A stretch of DNA of 9,376 nucleotides from positions 1 through 9,376 of the forward strand of contig JAWWBL010000063.1 in the NCBI GenBank assembly GCA_033720975.1. Direction: 5' to 3'. The translations under genes and the position numbers were made by a program. This stretch comes from JAWWBL01 sp033720975. GTDB taxonomy: Bacteria; Actinomycetota; Acidimicrobiia; Spongiisociales; ZC4RG35. This document shows, one piece after another, positions 1 to 5,158 of the stretch (position 1 is its first letter; each line of letters opens with the position of its first letter). Under the pieces are notes generated by a model. The model searched no databases and was not told where the DNA came from. It was given only the letters and a program-made list of their open reading frames with translations.

Positions 1-308
1 CAGTTGGAGCAGGAGCCCATTGAGATGACGTACTTCGGGTCTGGCATCTGGTCGTACAGCTTGCGCACTGACGGGGCCATCTTGTCGGTCACTGTGCCCG
101 CAACCACCATCAGATCGGCCTGGCGAGGCGAGGCTGGCAGGGGGATGATCCCAAAGCGCATCATGTCGTAGCGGGGGCCGGCCGTGGCGATCATCTCCAC
201 AGCACAGCAGGCCAGACCGAACTGGAACAGCCACAGCGAGTACTGCCGGGACCAGTTGAGGAGCCACGAGATCGGCTTCGGGGCCCCAAACTTCTGGACT
301 ATTCCCAC
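1..308 (-). CDS. nuoB: NADH-quinone oxidoreductase subunit B (NuoB), 3' end outside the window
   Basis: NuoB is a peripheral-arm subunit of respiratory complex I. It carries the N2 [4Fe-4S] cluster, the last one before quinone. The 102 visible residues begin MGIVQKFGAPKPISWLLNW. They contain the adjacent cysteine pair LACCAVEM (Cys34-Cys35) and GSC at 98-100, which are three of the four expected N2 ligands. The fourth lies beyond the edge. The PASPRQADLMVVAGTVT stretch is also typical of the family. I chose the GTG start at 308 because an AAGGGAG ribosome binding site (316-322) sits 7 bases ahead of it. The start overlaps the last 10 bases of nuoA, so the two are probably translationally coupled. 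The rest of a nuo operon is expected to the left. Identification is close to certain. Confidence 0.97.
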   Translation of the reverse strand, partial: MGIVQKFGAPKPISWLLNWSRQYSLWLFQFGLACCAVEMIATAGPRYDMMRFGIIPLPASPRQADLMVVAGTVTDKMAPSVRKLYDQMPDPKYVISMGSCSN

Positions 309-664
309 TTGAGCACTCCCTTACGGATCGCGTAGACCAGTCCGAGCAAGAGGATGACGATGAAAATCGTCATCTCCACCAGCCCGAACATCCCGAGTGA
401 CTCGAGCTTGATGGCCCAGGGAAAGATGAACACCGCCTCGACGTCGAAGATCACGAAAAGCAAGCCGAAGACGTAATACCGAACGTAGGTCTGGCTCCAA
501 CCGGTGCCTACCGGATCGACACCGCACTCGTATACGTCACGCTTGGTCGGGTTGGGGTTGTTTGGCCTGACCACTGCGGCGATGCCGAGCATGATCATCA
601 CCAGGACCGCGCCCAGCGCGGCGAAGGCGCCAACGGTCAGATAGCTCTCAAAGTACGCGCTCAT
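299..664 (-). CDS. nuoA: NADH-quinone oxidoreductase subunit A (NuoA)
   Basis: NuoA is a small membrane subunit of complex I that sits at the junction of the membrane and peripheral arms near the quinone site. The 121 residues show the usual three transmembrane helices: about 11-33, 62-84 and 94-113. Helix 1 is followed by the conserved loop with KRDVYECGVDP (Cys47), then VRYYVFGLLFVIFDVEAVF and the FPWA motif, all family hallmarks. The length is normal. The ATG at 664 is the only sensible start. An AAGAGG lies just one base ahead of it, which is too close to be an ideal ribosome binding site. This is the first gene of the nuo operon and overlaps nuoB by 10 bases. Its promoter must lie in the 85-base gap shared with the divergent phosphodiesterase gene. 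Confidence 0.97.
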   Translation of the reverse strand: MSAYFESYLTVGAFAALGAVLVMIMLGIAAVVRPNNPNPTKRDVYECGVDPVGTGWSQTYVRYYVFGLLFVIFDVEAVFIFPWAIKLESLGMFGLVEMTIFIVILLLGLVYAIRKGVLKWE

Positions 665-697
665 GCCTCTTGATGGTCGGGGGTCGAACCGCGGGCG

Positions 698-726
698 AGT
701 ATACGCAAGCCTCGTTGCAGGTCGAA
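698..726 (-). promoter_or_regulatory. Candidate nuo operon promoter
   Basis: On the minus strand a TATACT -10 element (698-703) lies 17 bases from a weak TTCGAC -35 element (721-726). Transcription would start near 691, about 27 bases ahead of the nuoA ATG. The -10 is a close match to consensus and the -35 is poor. The nuo operon needs a promoter between 665 and 749, which supports the call. Confidence 0.45.
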
Positions 727-734
727 GTCACGGT

Positions 735-740
735 TATACC
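735..740 (+). promoter_or_regulatory. Candidate -10 element for the phosphodiesterase gene
   Basis: TATACC at 735-740 precedes the preferred ATG at 750 by 9 bases. No clear Shine-Dalgarno sequence is present, so the mRNA could start at or within a few bases of the ATG (leaderless), as is common in actinobacteria. No -35 at normal spacing is visible; TTGCAG at 715-720 is only 14 bases away. The call is tentative. Confidence 0.3.
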
Positions 741-749
741 CTGCAGGCA

Positions 750-1826
750 ATGGGCAAATCCCCCTCGTACGACGGGTCTGGCCTGGTCAACCTCGTGGCC
801 GAGATCGAAACCAGACTGACTGGTGGCTCGGTGGCAACCGGGCTGACGGGAGCCGAGCTGGTCCCCGATGGCGAGACTTATGTCCTCGTTCTCTTCGACG
901 GCTTGGGCGTCGCTCAGTTGGAACATCACGGAGCGCGTTCATTCGCTAATGCGTTGGCAGACGTCCTCGACGCACCCTTTCCATCGACGACGTCTGTGTC
1001 CCTGGCGACGATTGCGTCCGGGTTCGCCCCTTCCCAGCACGGACAGGTCGCGCATCTCACCTGGATGCCGGACGTGGGAGAGGTGGTCAACTGCCTCAAA
1101 TGGGTGACGCTCGGCGGCCAACCGGTGTCGTACGACTACCCGAGCGTCCTGCCTTCCCCAAACCTTTGGGAGAGGCTCCGGGCAAACGGCGTAGAGCCGA
1201 TCACGGTCCAGCCCGGCGACTTCAGCGGGTCGCCGCTATCCAGGGTGCTCTATCGGGGGGCGCGATTCGAGCCAGCCTGGGATGCGGAGGAACTCGTCAC
1301 TGCGACGGTCCAGCTGGCTGCGGAACCCGGACGGTTCATCTTCACCTATGTGCCTTATGTCGATTTCGCAGGCCACGTATGGGGGCTCGGGTCCGATGAA
1401 TTCACGGAGGCTATGGGGTTGGCAGTTTCGGTCTGGGAGAGGATCGCGGCGGTCCTGCCATCCAACGCCGTGCTGCTGGGAACGGCGGACCACGGCCTCA
1501 AGGAGTTCGGCGATGAACAGAAGCTGCTGGTCCGAGACCCGAGATTCGATGGGATGCGATTTGCCGGTGACTCGCGGGGGGTGCATGTCTGGGGTGAAAC
1601 CGCGGCGGTGGACGATCTAGCGGATGCCACCGGAGGCACGCTGGTAAATCCGCTGTCATTGCTCGGCGCCGAGCCATCGGCCGCGGCTGTCGAACGAAGC
1701 GCTCCTCAACTGCTTCTCGCTCCTGCGGACTTGGCCGTGCTGCCCAAAGGGTTCGACAAGCGTCTCCGTTGCTACCACGGCGGCCTCACTCCGGAGGAGC
1801 TCCAGATCCCACTGTTAGTGGGCTGA
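750..1826 (+). CDS. Alkaline phosphatase superfamily protein, type I phosphodiesterase/nucleotide pyrophosphatase-like
   Basis: This is a metal-dependent phosphate-ester hydrolase of the Phosphodiest/NPP branch. Its substrate is unknown. Counting from the ATG at 750 (358 residues), the two-metal site can be traced as Asp50 (VLVLFDGLG), the nucleophile Thr80 or Thr81 (FPSTTSVSL), Asp205 and His209 (YVDFAGH), Asp247-His248 (TADHG) and His343 (YHGGLTPEE). The full ligand set is therefore intact. There is no signal peptide, so it is probably cytoplasmic. An in-frame ATG at 663 would add 29 residues but would overlap the divergent nuoA start and use up the promoter gap. The family N-terminus (SYDGSGLVNLVAEI) begins right after residue 750, so I prefer 750. 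The gene converges with the antiporter across a repeat-filled gap. Family confidence is high; exact function is unknown. Confidence 0.88.
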   Translation: MGKSPSYDGSGLVNLVAEIETRLTGGSVATGLTGAELVPDGETYVLVLFDGLGVAQLEHHGARSFANALADVLDAPFPSTTSVSLATIASGFAPSQHGQVAHLTWMPDVGEVVNCLKWVTLGGQPVSYDYPSVLPSPNLWERLRANGVEPITVQPGDFSGSPLSRVLYRGARFEPAWDAEELVTATVQLAAEPGRFIFTYVPYVDFAGHVWGLGSDEFTEAMGLAVSVWERIAAVLPSNAVLLGTADHGLKEFGDEQKLLVRDPRFDGMRFAGDSRGVHVWGETAAVDDLADATGGTLVNPLSLLGAEPSAAAVERSAPQLLLAPADLAVLPKGFDKRLRCYHGGLTPEELQIPLLVG

Positions 1827-1844
1827 GGTCTGCCCCCCCCACTG

Positions 1845-1872
1845 TTTCTCCCCACGCTTGCGAGGACGGGGC
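1845..1872. repeat. Decayed copy of the double-hairpin repeat
   Basis: The sequence TTTCTCCCCACGCTTGCGAG starting at 1845 matches the first 20 bases of the intact copies at 1879 and 1933 at most positions. The hairpin arm is then broken (GAGGACGGGG in place of GCGGGGGGAG) and the second hairpin is absent. It reads as a degenerate, truncated third unit of the array. Confidence 0.5.
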
Positions 1873-1878
1873 ACTGCC

Positions 1879-1930
1879 TTTCTCCCCCCGCTGGCGGGGG
1901 GAGTCCCGGGCGAAGCCCGGGGAGGAGGGC
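1879..1930 (-). repeat. Double-hairpin GC-rich repeat, copy A
   Basis: This unit of about 52 bases holds two palindromes. The first has 10-base arms CTCCCCCCGC and GCGGGGGGAG around TG. The second has CCCGGGC and GCCCGGG around a GAA loop. It is followed after 54 bases by copy B in the same orientation. I assign the minus strand because the cassette copy at 3578, which starts CCCCCTCC, reads the same architecture on plus. Lying between two converging genes, it may also stop transcription from both sides. Confidence 0.85.
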
Positions 1931-1932
1931 CC

Positions 1933-1983
1933 TTTCTCCCCCCGCTTGCGGGGGGAGTACCGGGCGAAGCCCGGGGAGGGGGG
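1933..1983 (-). repeat. Double-hairpin GC-rich repeat, copy B
   Basis: Tandem partner of copy A. Its hairpins are CTCCCCCCGC/GCGGGGGGAG around TT, and CCGGGC/GCCCGG around GAA. It ends in GGGGAGGGGGG two bases from the antiporter stop codon. It is nearly identical to copy C at 4051-4101, 2 kb away, differing at two positions in the hairpin loops. Such near-identity in non-coding DNA points to recent spread or gene conversion. Confidence 0.87.
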
Positions 1984-1985
1984 CA

Positions 1986-3551
1986 TCAGCCCCGCTCCAA
2001 GAGAGCGGCGGCATCATCGGCGAGCGCCTGCCCGGCCTCCTCGTAGAGATTCCTCGCAACATCGACACCCGCCTCGTGCAGGTCGGCGACCTGATCTCTG
2101 AAGCCGGCGACCGAGGCAATGGCTGCCCTCGGAAGGAACTCCCTGATGCGACGCACGCATTCGAGGTTCGCTTCGTGGCTGCTCATGGCTGCCACCACGA
2201 GCTCGACATCCGGATGGAGACGAGCACGCTCCCAGAAGTCACGGTCGACGGCATCCCCACGCACGACCACACGATTCGTCGCCACGTGACTCGCAACGAG
2301 CTCCGGCTTCCGCTCGATGCCGACGACGCGATCGTGTCCCCTCTTCCGCAACTCGTCGTACGCACCGGTGCCGACTCTCCCCATGCCGAAGATGAGCACA
2401 CGGGCGTCGCCAAAGTCCAAGACTGCATCCTCCTCGAGGATCGGCTCCCGCTCGAAACGCGCCAACACCGGGAACAAGCGGTCGTAGATCCGATATCGCA
2501 GGGAGTTCCCGATCGAGGCGACGATGAAAGAACCGGCAACCGCCACTCCTATCGTCGGAATCCAATCAGCGGCGAGGACCCCAGTGCCAACCGCAGTCAC
2601 GACGACAAGCAAGCCGAACTCGCTATAGGCGGACAGGGTGATCGATGCGTGCAGGGCAGTCCTCGCCCGGAGGCGAAAACGCGAGAGCAGCCAAAAGAGG
2701 GCATAGCTCCTGGTCGGTATGAGGAGAATCGCAGCAACGCCGATGAGGGTTTGTCCGAGTGTGGGCACTCCCACGAGCCCGATTGACAGGAAGAACCCGA
2801 CAAGGAGGAGATCCTTGATACCGAGGATTCGGTCCGCGATCTCCGAAGATCGGGGATGGTTTGCGAGAACCGCTCCGGCCGCCAGGGCGCCTAGGTCCGA
2901 CTTAAGGCCCACCGCCTCGAAGGCTGCGGCACCCACTCCGACGGCTAGCGTAAAAGCAAGGAGAATCAGGACCTCACCGTGACCGGTGCGATCCAAGAAC
3001 CAGGTGAAGAGGGGCTTTGCAACGACCAACCCCGGAATGACGAGCAGAGCCCAAAGCGAGGGCGCCGTCGCCCCATTGAGAGCCAGGTAGGCGACAGCGA
3101 CGAGATCCTGGAAGATGAGGATGCCAATGGCAATTCTCCCTCCGATCGAGCCCGTCTCCCCCGTCCGCTCCAGGGCCTTGACCGCGAAGACGGTGCTGGA
3201 GAAAGAGAGCACCAGGCCCACGGTGAGAGCCGCCTCGACATCGAGCGGCGTCCCTGCCTGAGTAACGATCAGCAGACCTGCAGCCGGTATGACCGAGCCG
3301 ACGACGACGAAGACGAGGGCGGTCCCCCAGACATGCGGCCTCGTCATCGTGCGGATGCGAAGCTTCAAGCCGATACCGAAGAGCATCAGCAGGACGCCGA
3401 CATCGGCGACCGCCTCGATGACCCCGCTCGACTCGAAGCCCAGCGCGCTCAGGGCGTAACCGGCGGCGAGATACCCGACCAGGGGCGGGAGACCGAACTG
3501 GGATGCAGCGAACCCGAAGACGAAGGCCGCCAGAAGGAACCAAACCTCCAT
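1986..3551 (-). CDS. CPA2-family monovalent cation:H+ antiporter with TrkA-N domain (Kef-type)
   Basis: This is a membrane exchanger of the KefB/KefC/YbaL type, likely K+ or Na+ against protons. Residues 1 to about 355 form the Na+/H+ exchanger domain with around 11-13 hydrophobic helices. It includes the GYLAAGY start, LLMLFGIGLKL (54-64), LSFSSTVFAVK (115-125) and the FQD signature (Gln148-Asp149). Residues about 383-510 form a Rossmann-type TrkA-N (RCK) domain with GMGRVG (389-394), acidic Glu413 after the second strand and GDAVD at 432-436. It binds a nucleotide and probably gates transport. No separate C-terminal RCK_C lobe is present; the protein ends at 521 residues. The ATG at 3551 sits just after an extended -10 promoter, with no ribosome binding site visible. 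Its stop lies two bases from repeat copy B. Family is sure; the ion is not. Confidence 0.93.
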   Translation of the reverse strand: MEVWFLLAAFVFGFAASQFGLPPLVGYLAAGYALSALGFESSGVIEAVADVGVLLMLFGIGLKLRIRTMTRPHVWGTALVFVVVGSVIPAAGLLIVTQAGTPLDVEAALTVGLVLSFSSTVFAVKALERTGETGSIGGRIAIGILIFQDLVAVAYLALNGATAPSLWALLVIPGLVVAKPLFTWFLDRTGHGEVLILLAFTLAVGVGAAAFEAVGLKSDLGALAAGAVLANHPRSSEIADRILGIKDLLLVGFFLSIGLVGVPTLGQTLIGVAAILLIPTRSYALFWLLSRFRLRARTALHASITLSAYSEFGLLVVVTAVGTGVLAADWIPTIGVAVAGSFIVASIGNSLRYRIYDRLFPVLARFEREPILEEDAVLDFGDARVLIFGMGRVGTGAYDELRKRGHDRVVGIERKPELVASHVATNRVVVRGDAVDRDFWERARLHPDVELVVAAMSSHEANLECVRRIREFLPRAAIASVAGFRDQVADLHEAGVDVARNLYEEAGQALADDAAALLERG

Positions 3552-3553
3552 GT

Positions 3554-3565
3554 CGGATTATGTCA
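3554..3565 (-). promoter_or_regulatory. Extended -10 promoter of the antiporter gene, probably leaderless
   Basis: On the minus strand TGACATAAT (3557-3565) is an extended -10 element: a TG one base ahead of CATAAT, one mismatch from TATAAT. The -10 ends 5 bases before the ATG at 3551, so transcription would start at or next to the start codon. The normal -35 position (about 3580-3585) falls inside the neighbouring repeat and shows no -35 sequence, which fits an extended -10 promoter. Confidence 0.5.
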
Positions 3566-3577
3566 CACGCCTGTCCG

Positions 3578-3627
3578 CCCCCTCCGACCCAGCTTCGCTG
3601 GGCCACCTCCCCGCTACGCAGGGGAGG
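3578..3627 (+). repeat. Double-hairpin repeat, copy D, at the DUF559 3' end
   Basis: This unit follows the same plan as copies A-C on the opposite strand: CCCCCTCC, a hairpin CCCAGC/GCTGGG around TTC, a short linker, then a second hairpin CTCCCC/GGGGAG around GCTACGCA, then GAAA. The DUF559 stop codon (3614-3616) lies in the loop of the second hairpin. Bases 3577-3612 are exactly repeated at 4011-4046. Confidence 0.83.
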
Positions 3628-3964
3628 AAAGCTTCTCGATCTTCCCCACAACATCGTCCAGCAGCATCTCGAGATCGAACATGACCTCGTCGGCCCAATA
3701 TCGCAACACTGTCCATCCGCGCCTTCTCATATAGCCGTCCCGAGCACGGTCGTAGTGAGACCCAATGTGCTGATTGCCATCAACCTCCACGACGAGCTTC
3801 AGGGAGAGGCAGGCGAAGTCGGCAATGTAGGGCCCGATTGGATGCTGGCGTCGAAACCTGACGCCCAGTTGCCCGCGTCGGAGACACGACCAGAGCTTCG
3901 CCTCCGGTTCGCTCATCTGGTTGCGGTTTGCCTTGGCATATCTGATCAGTCGCTCGTCACGCAT
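3614..3964 (-). CDS. DUF559 endonuclease domain protein (Vsr-like, PD-(D/E)xK fold)
   Basis: This is a small nuclease-fold protein related to the very-short-patch-repair endonuclease Vsr. No DNA target is known for most family members. The 116 residues carry the whole family core: EPEAKLWSCLRRGQLGVRFRRQ (28-49), the HPIGPYIADF strand with the catalytic-type Asp, KLVVEVDGNQH with the Glu-x-Asp pair, and the C-terminal YMRRRGWTVLRYWADEV. The likely start is the ATG at 3964. A longer reading frame from 4177 exists, but it translates straight through repeats C and E (PLPGLRPVLPPQAGGE), so that extension is not trusted. No good ribosome binding site is visible. The last six residues (KLSSPA) and the stop come from repeat copy D. 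The gene is enclosed by repeats on both sides, suggesting that it belongs to them. Confidence 0.88.
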   Translation of the reverse strand: MRDERLIRYAKANRNQMSEPEAKLWSCLRRGQLGVRFRRQHPIGPYIADFACLSLKLVVEVDGNQHIGSHYDRARDGYMRRRGWTVLRYWADEVMFDLEMLLDDVVGKIEKLSSPA

Positions 3965-4011
3965 GGCCGATGTTGAGCTGAGGGAACAACCGAATTCGAG
4001 ACCCTCGATTG

Positions 4012-4048
4012 CCCCCTCCGACCCAGCTTCGCTGGGCCACCTCCCCCG
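4012..4048 (+). repeat. Half double-hairpin repeat, copy E
   Basis: The first 35 bases are identical to copy D (plus one shared base at 4011): CCCCCTCC, then hairpin CCCAGC/GCTGGG around TTC, then CCACCTCCCC. The second hairpin is not completed. Instead the sequence runs into copy C, which points the other way, making a tail-to-tail pair. Confidence 0.8.
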
Positions 4049-4050
4049 CT

Positions 4051-4101
4051 TTTCTCCCCCCGCCTGCGGGGGGAGTACCGGGCGCAGCCCGGGGAGGGGG
4101 G
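4051..4101 (-). repeat. Double-hairpin repeat, copy C
   Basis: Nearly identical to copy B. Hairpins are CTCCCCCCGC/GCGGGGGGAG around CT, and CCGGGC/GCCCGG around a GCA loop. It ends in GGGGAGGGGGG immediately before the DUF402 stop codon (4102-4104). Its CTCCCCCCGC arm competes with the CTCCCCCGC of copy E for the same GCGGGGGGAG arm, so two alternative folds are possible. Confidence 0.86.
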
Positions 4102-4620
4102 TCATATCTTTCGCAACCAGGACTCCGCCACCTCGAAGAACGGTTCCTTCCGGTCGGCCAATGCGTCCGTGACCCATCGGGTGGCCTCGAGAGCGCCTCT
4201 GATCATCTCCTGGCTGTATCCGTACGACAGCTGGTGTAGCTCGAACTCGTCCTCATCTTCCACCACGATCTCCCCGTCGTGGGTCATCCCCACGTCCAGA
4301 TCCAGGTCGATCATCTCGTAGCGATCGTCACCGATCCAACGCGGCGGTGTGTTGATGTCCACGAACAACGTGTAATTGGCGGTGTTGGGCCCGTTGTAGT
4401 GGAGATGCCACCAACCCTCATGAGGGGCGCAGAAGACGGCATTACTCCTGGTCGCATCAAATGCCTCGGATCCCTTCCATCGCTTGGTACCAGCCGGCGC
4501 CGCCATCCACTTCCCGTACTCATCCTCGCCCAGGAACGAGGCCTCAAAGCCCCAATGGATAATGTCGGGGTTCTTCAGGAATTGCACTGTCACCGGCCGC
4601 ACGGGCGCACGGTAGAGCAC
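4102..4620 (-). CDS. DUF402 domain protein, FomD/Ntdp-like nucleoside phosphate hydrolase
   Basis: DUF402 proteins are metal-dependent hydrolases of nucleoside di- or triphosphates or nucleotidyl esters. Known members are Ntdp in Firmicutes and FomD in fosfomycin synthesis. The 172 residues show the family pattern: GEDEYGKWMAAPAGT (31-45), the WWHLHYNG strand (70-77), LFVDINTPPRW (85-95), YEMIDLDLDV (101-110) with the metal-binding aspartates, and DEDEF (122-126), then a helical tail. The length is normal. The start is uncertain: GTG at 4620 opens the frame, but GTG codons at residues 7, 10 and 12 are also possible, and VTVQFLKNPD at residue 10 looks like the family N-terminus. A GGAG lies 14 bases ahead of the 4620 start. 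It is divergent from the small membrane protein genes. The cellular substrate is unknown. Confidence 0.88.
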   Translation of the reverse strand: MLYRAPVRPVTVQFLKNPDIIHWGFEASFLGEDEYGKWMAAPAGTKRWKGSEAFDATRSNAVFCAPHEGWWHLHYNGPNTANYTLFVDINTPPRWIGDDRYEMIDLDLDVGMTHDGEIVVEDEDEFELHQLSYGYSQEMIRGALEATRWVTDALADRKEPFFEVAESWLRKI

Positions 4621-4679
4621 CGACCATTCAGTTTCTCCGCGGATCCTTTAATCGCTGGCCCGTAACGGCGGCCCGTTCG

Positions 4680-4685
4680 TAGACT
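4680..4685 (+). promoter_or_regulatory. Candidate -10 element, leaderless start of the first small membrane protein
   Basis: TAGACT at 4680-4685 fits the TAnnnT actinobacterial -10 pattern and ends 6 bases before the ATG at 4692, so the start codon would be at the transcription start. No Shine-Dalgarno sequence is present. The same TAnACTCG word precedes the paralogous gene at 5144, which supports it as a conserved promoter. Confidence 0.45.
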
Positions 4686-4691
4686 CGCCAG

Positions 4692-5060
4692 ATGTACCGC
4701 CGCACGGGGCTGGTGATCTTCGGCATCGGAGCCCTGCTCAGCTTCTCGATGATCTTCACCGGGTTCGACCATGCGGTGAAGAGCTGGGAAGTGGACCAGT
4801 CGAGCGGGGATGTCTCCCAGGTCTCGATAGCCTGTCCGGCTCCGCTCGGGATCGTCTTTGGAGAAGGAGAGCTCGAAGCGGACCCCTCGTGGGGCGTTCC
4901 CCTATGCGCCAGCACCGGCCAGAGGCTGTTCATCACCGGAGTTGCGGTGTTCTTGGTGGCTCTGGGACTTGGCCTGTGGGGCATCCGCCGCGGTCCCAGG
5001 CCTGAGCGAAAGTCGATCGAAGCACTTCCCTCTTTCGGGTCCGATTCGACAAGCTCCTAG
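4692..5060 (+). CDS. Small two-helix membrane protein with a paired-Cys outer loop (paralog 1)
   Basis: I do not recognise a named family. The 122 residues begin MYRR and have helix 1 at about 6-24. A loop of about 50 residues follows with Cys48 and Cys72, then helix 2 at about 79-98 and a basic tail (RRGPRPERK) ending SIEALPSF. Positive charges at the N-terminus and tail predict that both ends face the cytoplasm and the loop faces outward, where the two cysteines could form a disulfide. It is clearly paralogous to the next gene: both share MYR at the start, FD-x-V near 25-28, WE-x-D near 32-35, two Cys 24 residues apart, DP-[SA]-W, and a tail R-S-[IV]-x-x-LP. The ATG at 4692 follows a -10-like element by 6 bases. 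Function unknown. Confidence 0.75.
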   Translation: MYRRTGLVIFGIGALLSFSMIFTGFDHAVKSWEVDQSSGDVSQVSIACPAPLGIVFGEGELEADPSWGVPLCASTGQRLFITGVAVFLVALGLGLWGIRRGPRPERKSIEALPSFGSDSTSS

Positions 5061-5143
5061 CCGCCTCAAAACGGGCGGAATCAGTTGACTGTTCACCCTG
5101 ATCCGGAATCTTTGAGTCGCTTTCAGTTCGTCTGAATCGCCCA

Positions 5144-5149
5144 TACACT
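5144..5149 (+). promoter_or_regulatory. Candidate -10 element of the second small membrane protein
   Basis: TACACT at 5144-5149 precedes the ATG at 5159 by 9 bases. It aligns with TAGACT of the first copy, and both are followed by CG. A weak TTTCAG at 5121-5126 lies 17 bases upstream. No ribosome binding site is visible, so the transcript is again short-leadered or leaderless. Confidence 0.4.
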
Positions 5150-5158
5150 CGACTCATC

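Larger units (their letters stand above)
3577..4101 (-). mobile_element. Putative repeat-bounded DUF559 cassette
   Basis: A segment of about 525 bases holds one gene, the DUF559 endonuclease, with double-hairpin repeats at both ends. The left end begins CCCCCTCC at 3578 reading inward. The right end reads CCCCCCTCCCC inward on the minus strand, so the outer ends are inverted repeats. The left end is 12 bases from the antiporter -10 region and the right end directly touches the stop codon of the DUF402 gene. The cassette therefore fits neatly into an intergenic site. A 36-base exact direct repeat (3577-3612 and 4011-4046) flanks the gene. No target-site duplication could be identified. That this is a moving unit is inference. 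Confidence 0.5.

Noticed and set aside
1845..1983. CRISPR array
   Set aside because: Only two intact units, adjacent without unique spacers of constant length, each with two palindromes, and no cas genes.
2076..2786. Open frame of 236 codons on plus, antisense to the antiporter
   Set aside because: Product is highly charged with no family features, and the minus-strand antiporter is unmistakable. It is a high-GC shadow frame.
2979..3734. Open frame of 251 codons on plus across the antiporter start and the DUF559 gene end
   Set aside because: Antisense to two recognised genes and of low-complexity charged composition; its end reads through repeat copy D.
3994..4001. CGAATTCG palindrome upstream of the DUF559 gene
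   Set aside because: An eight-base palindrome without a partner or promoter context has no support as an operator.
3965..4177. N-terminal extension of the DUF559 protein up to the ATG at 4177
   Set aside because: It translates repeats C and E and overlaps the DUF402 gene; the family core begins at the ATG at 3964.
5061..5078. Hairpin CCGCC/GGCGG after the first small membrane protein as a terminator
   Set aside because: Only five base pairs around an 8-base loop with no T-run; too weak to call.
5114..5155. Inverted repeat GAGTCG/CGACTC around the second paralog's promoter
   Set aside because: Six-base arms 30 bases apart are expected by chance at this composition.
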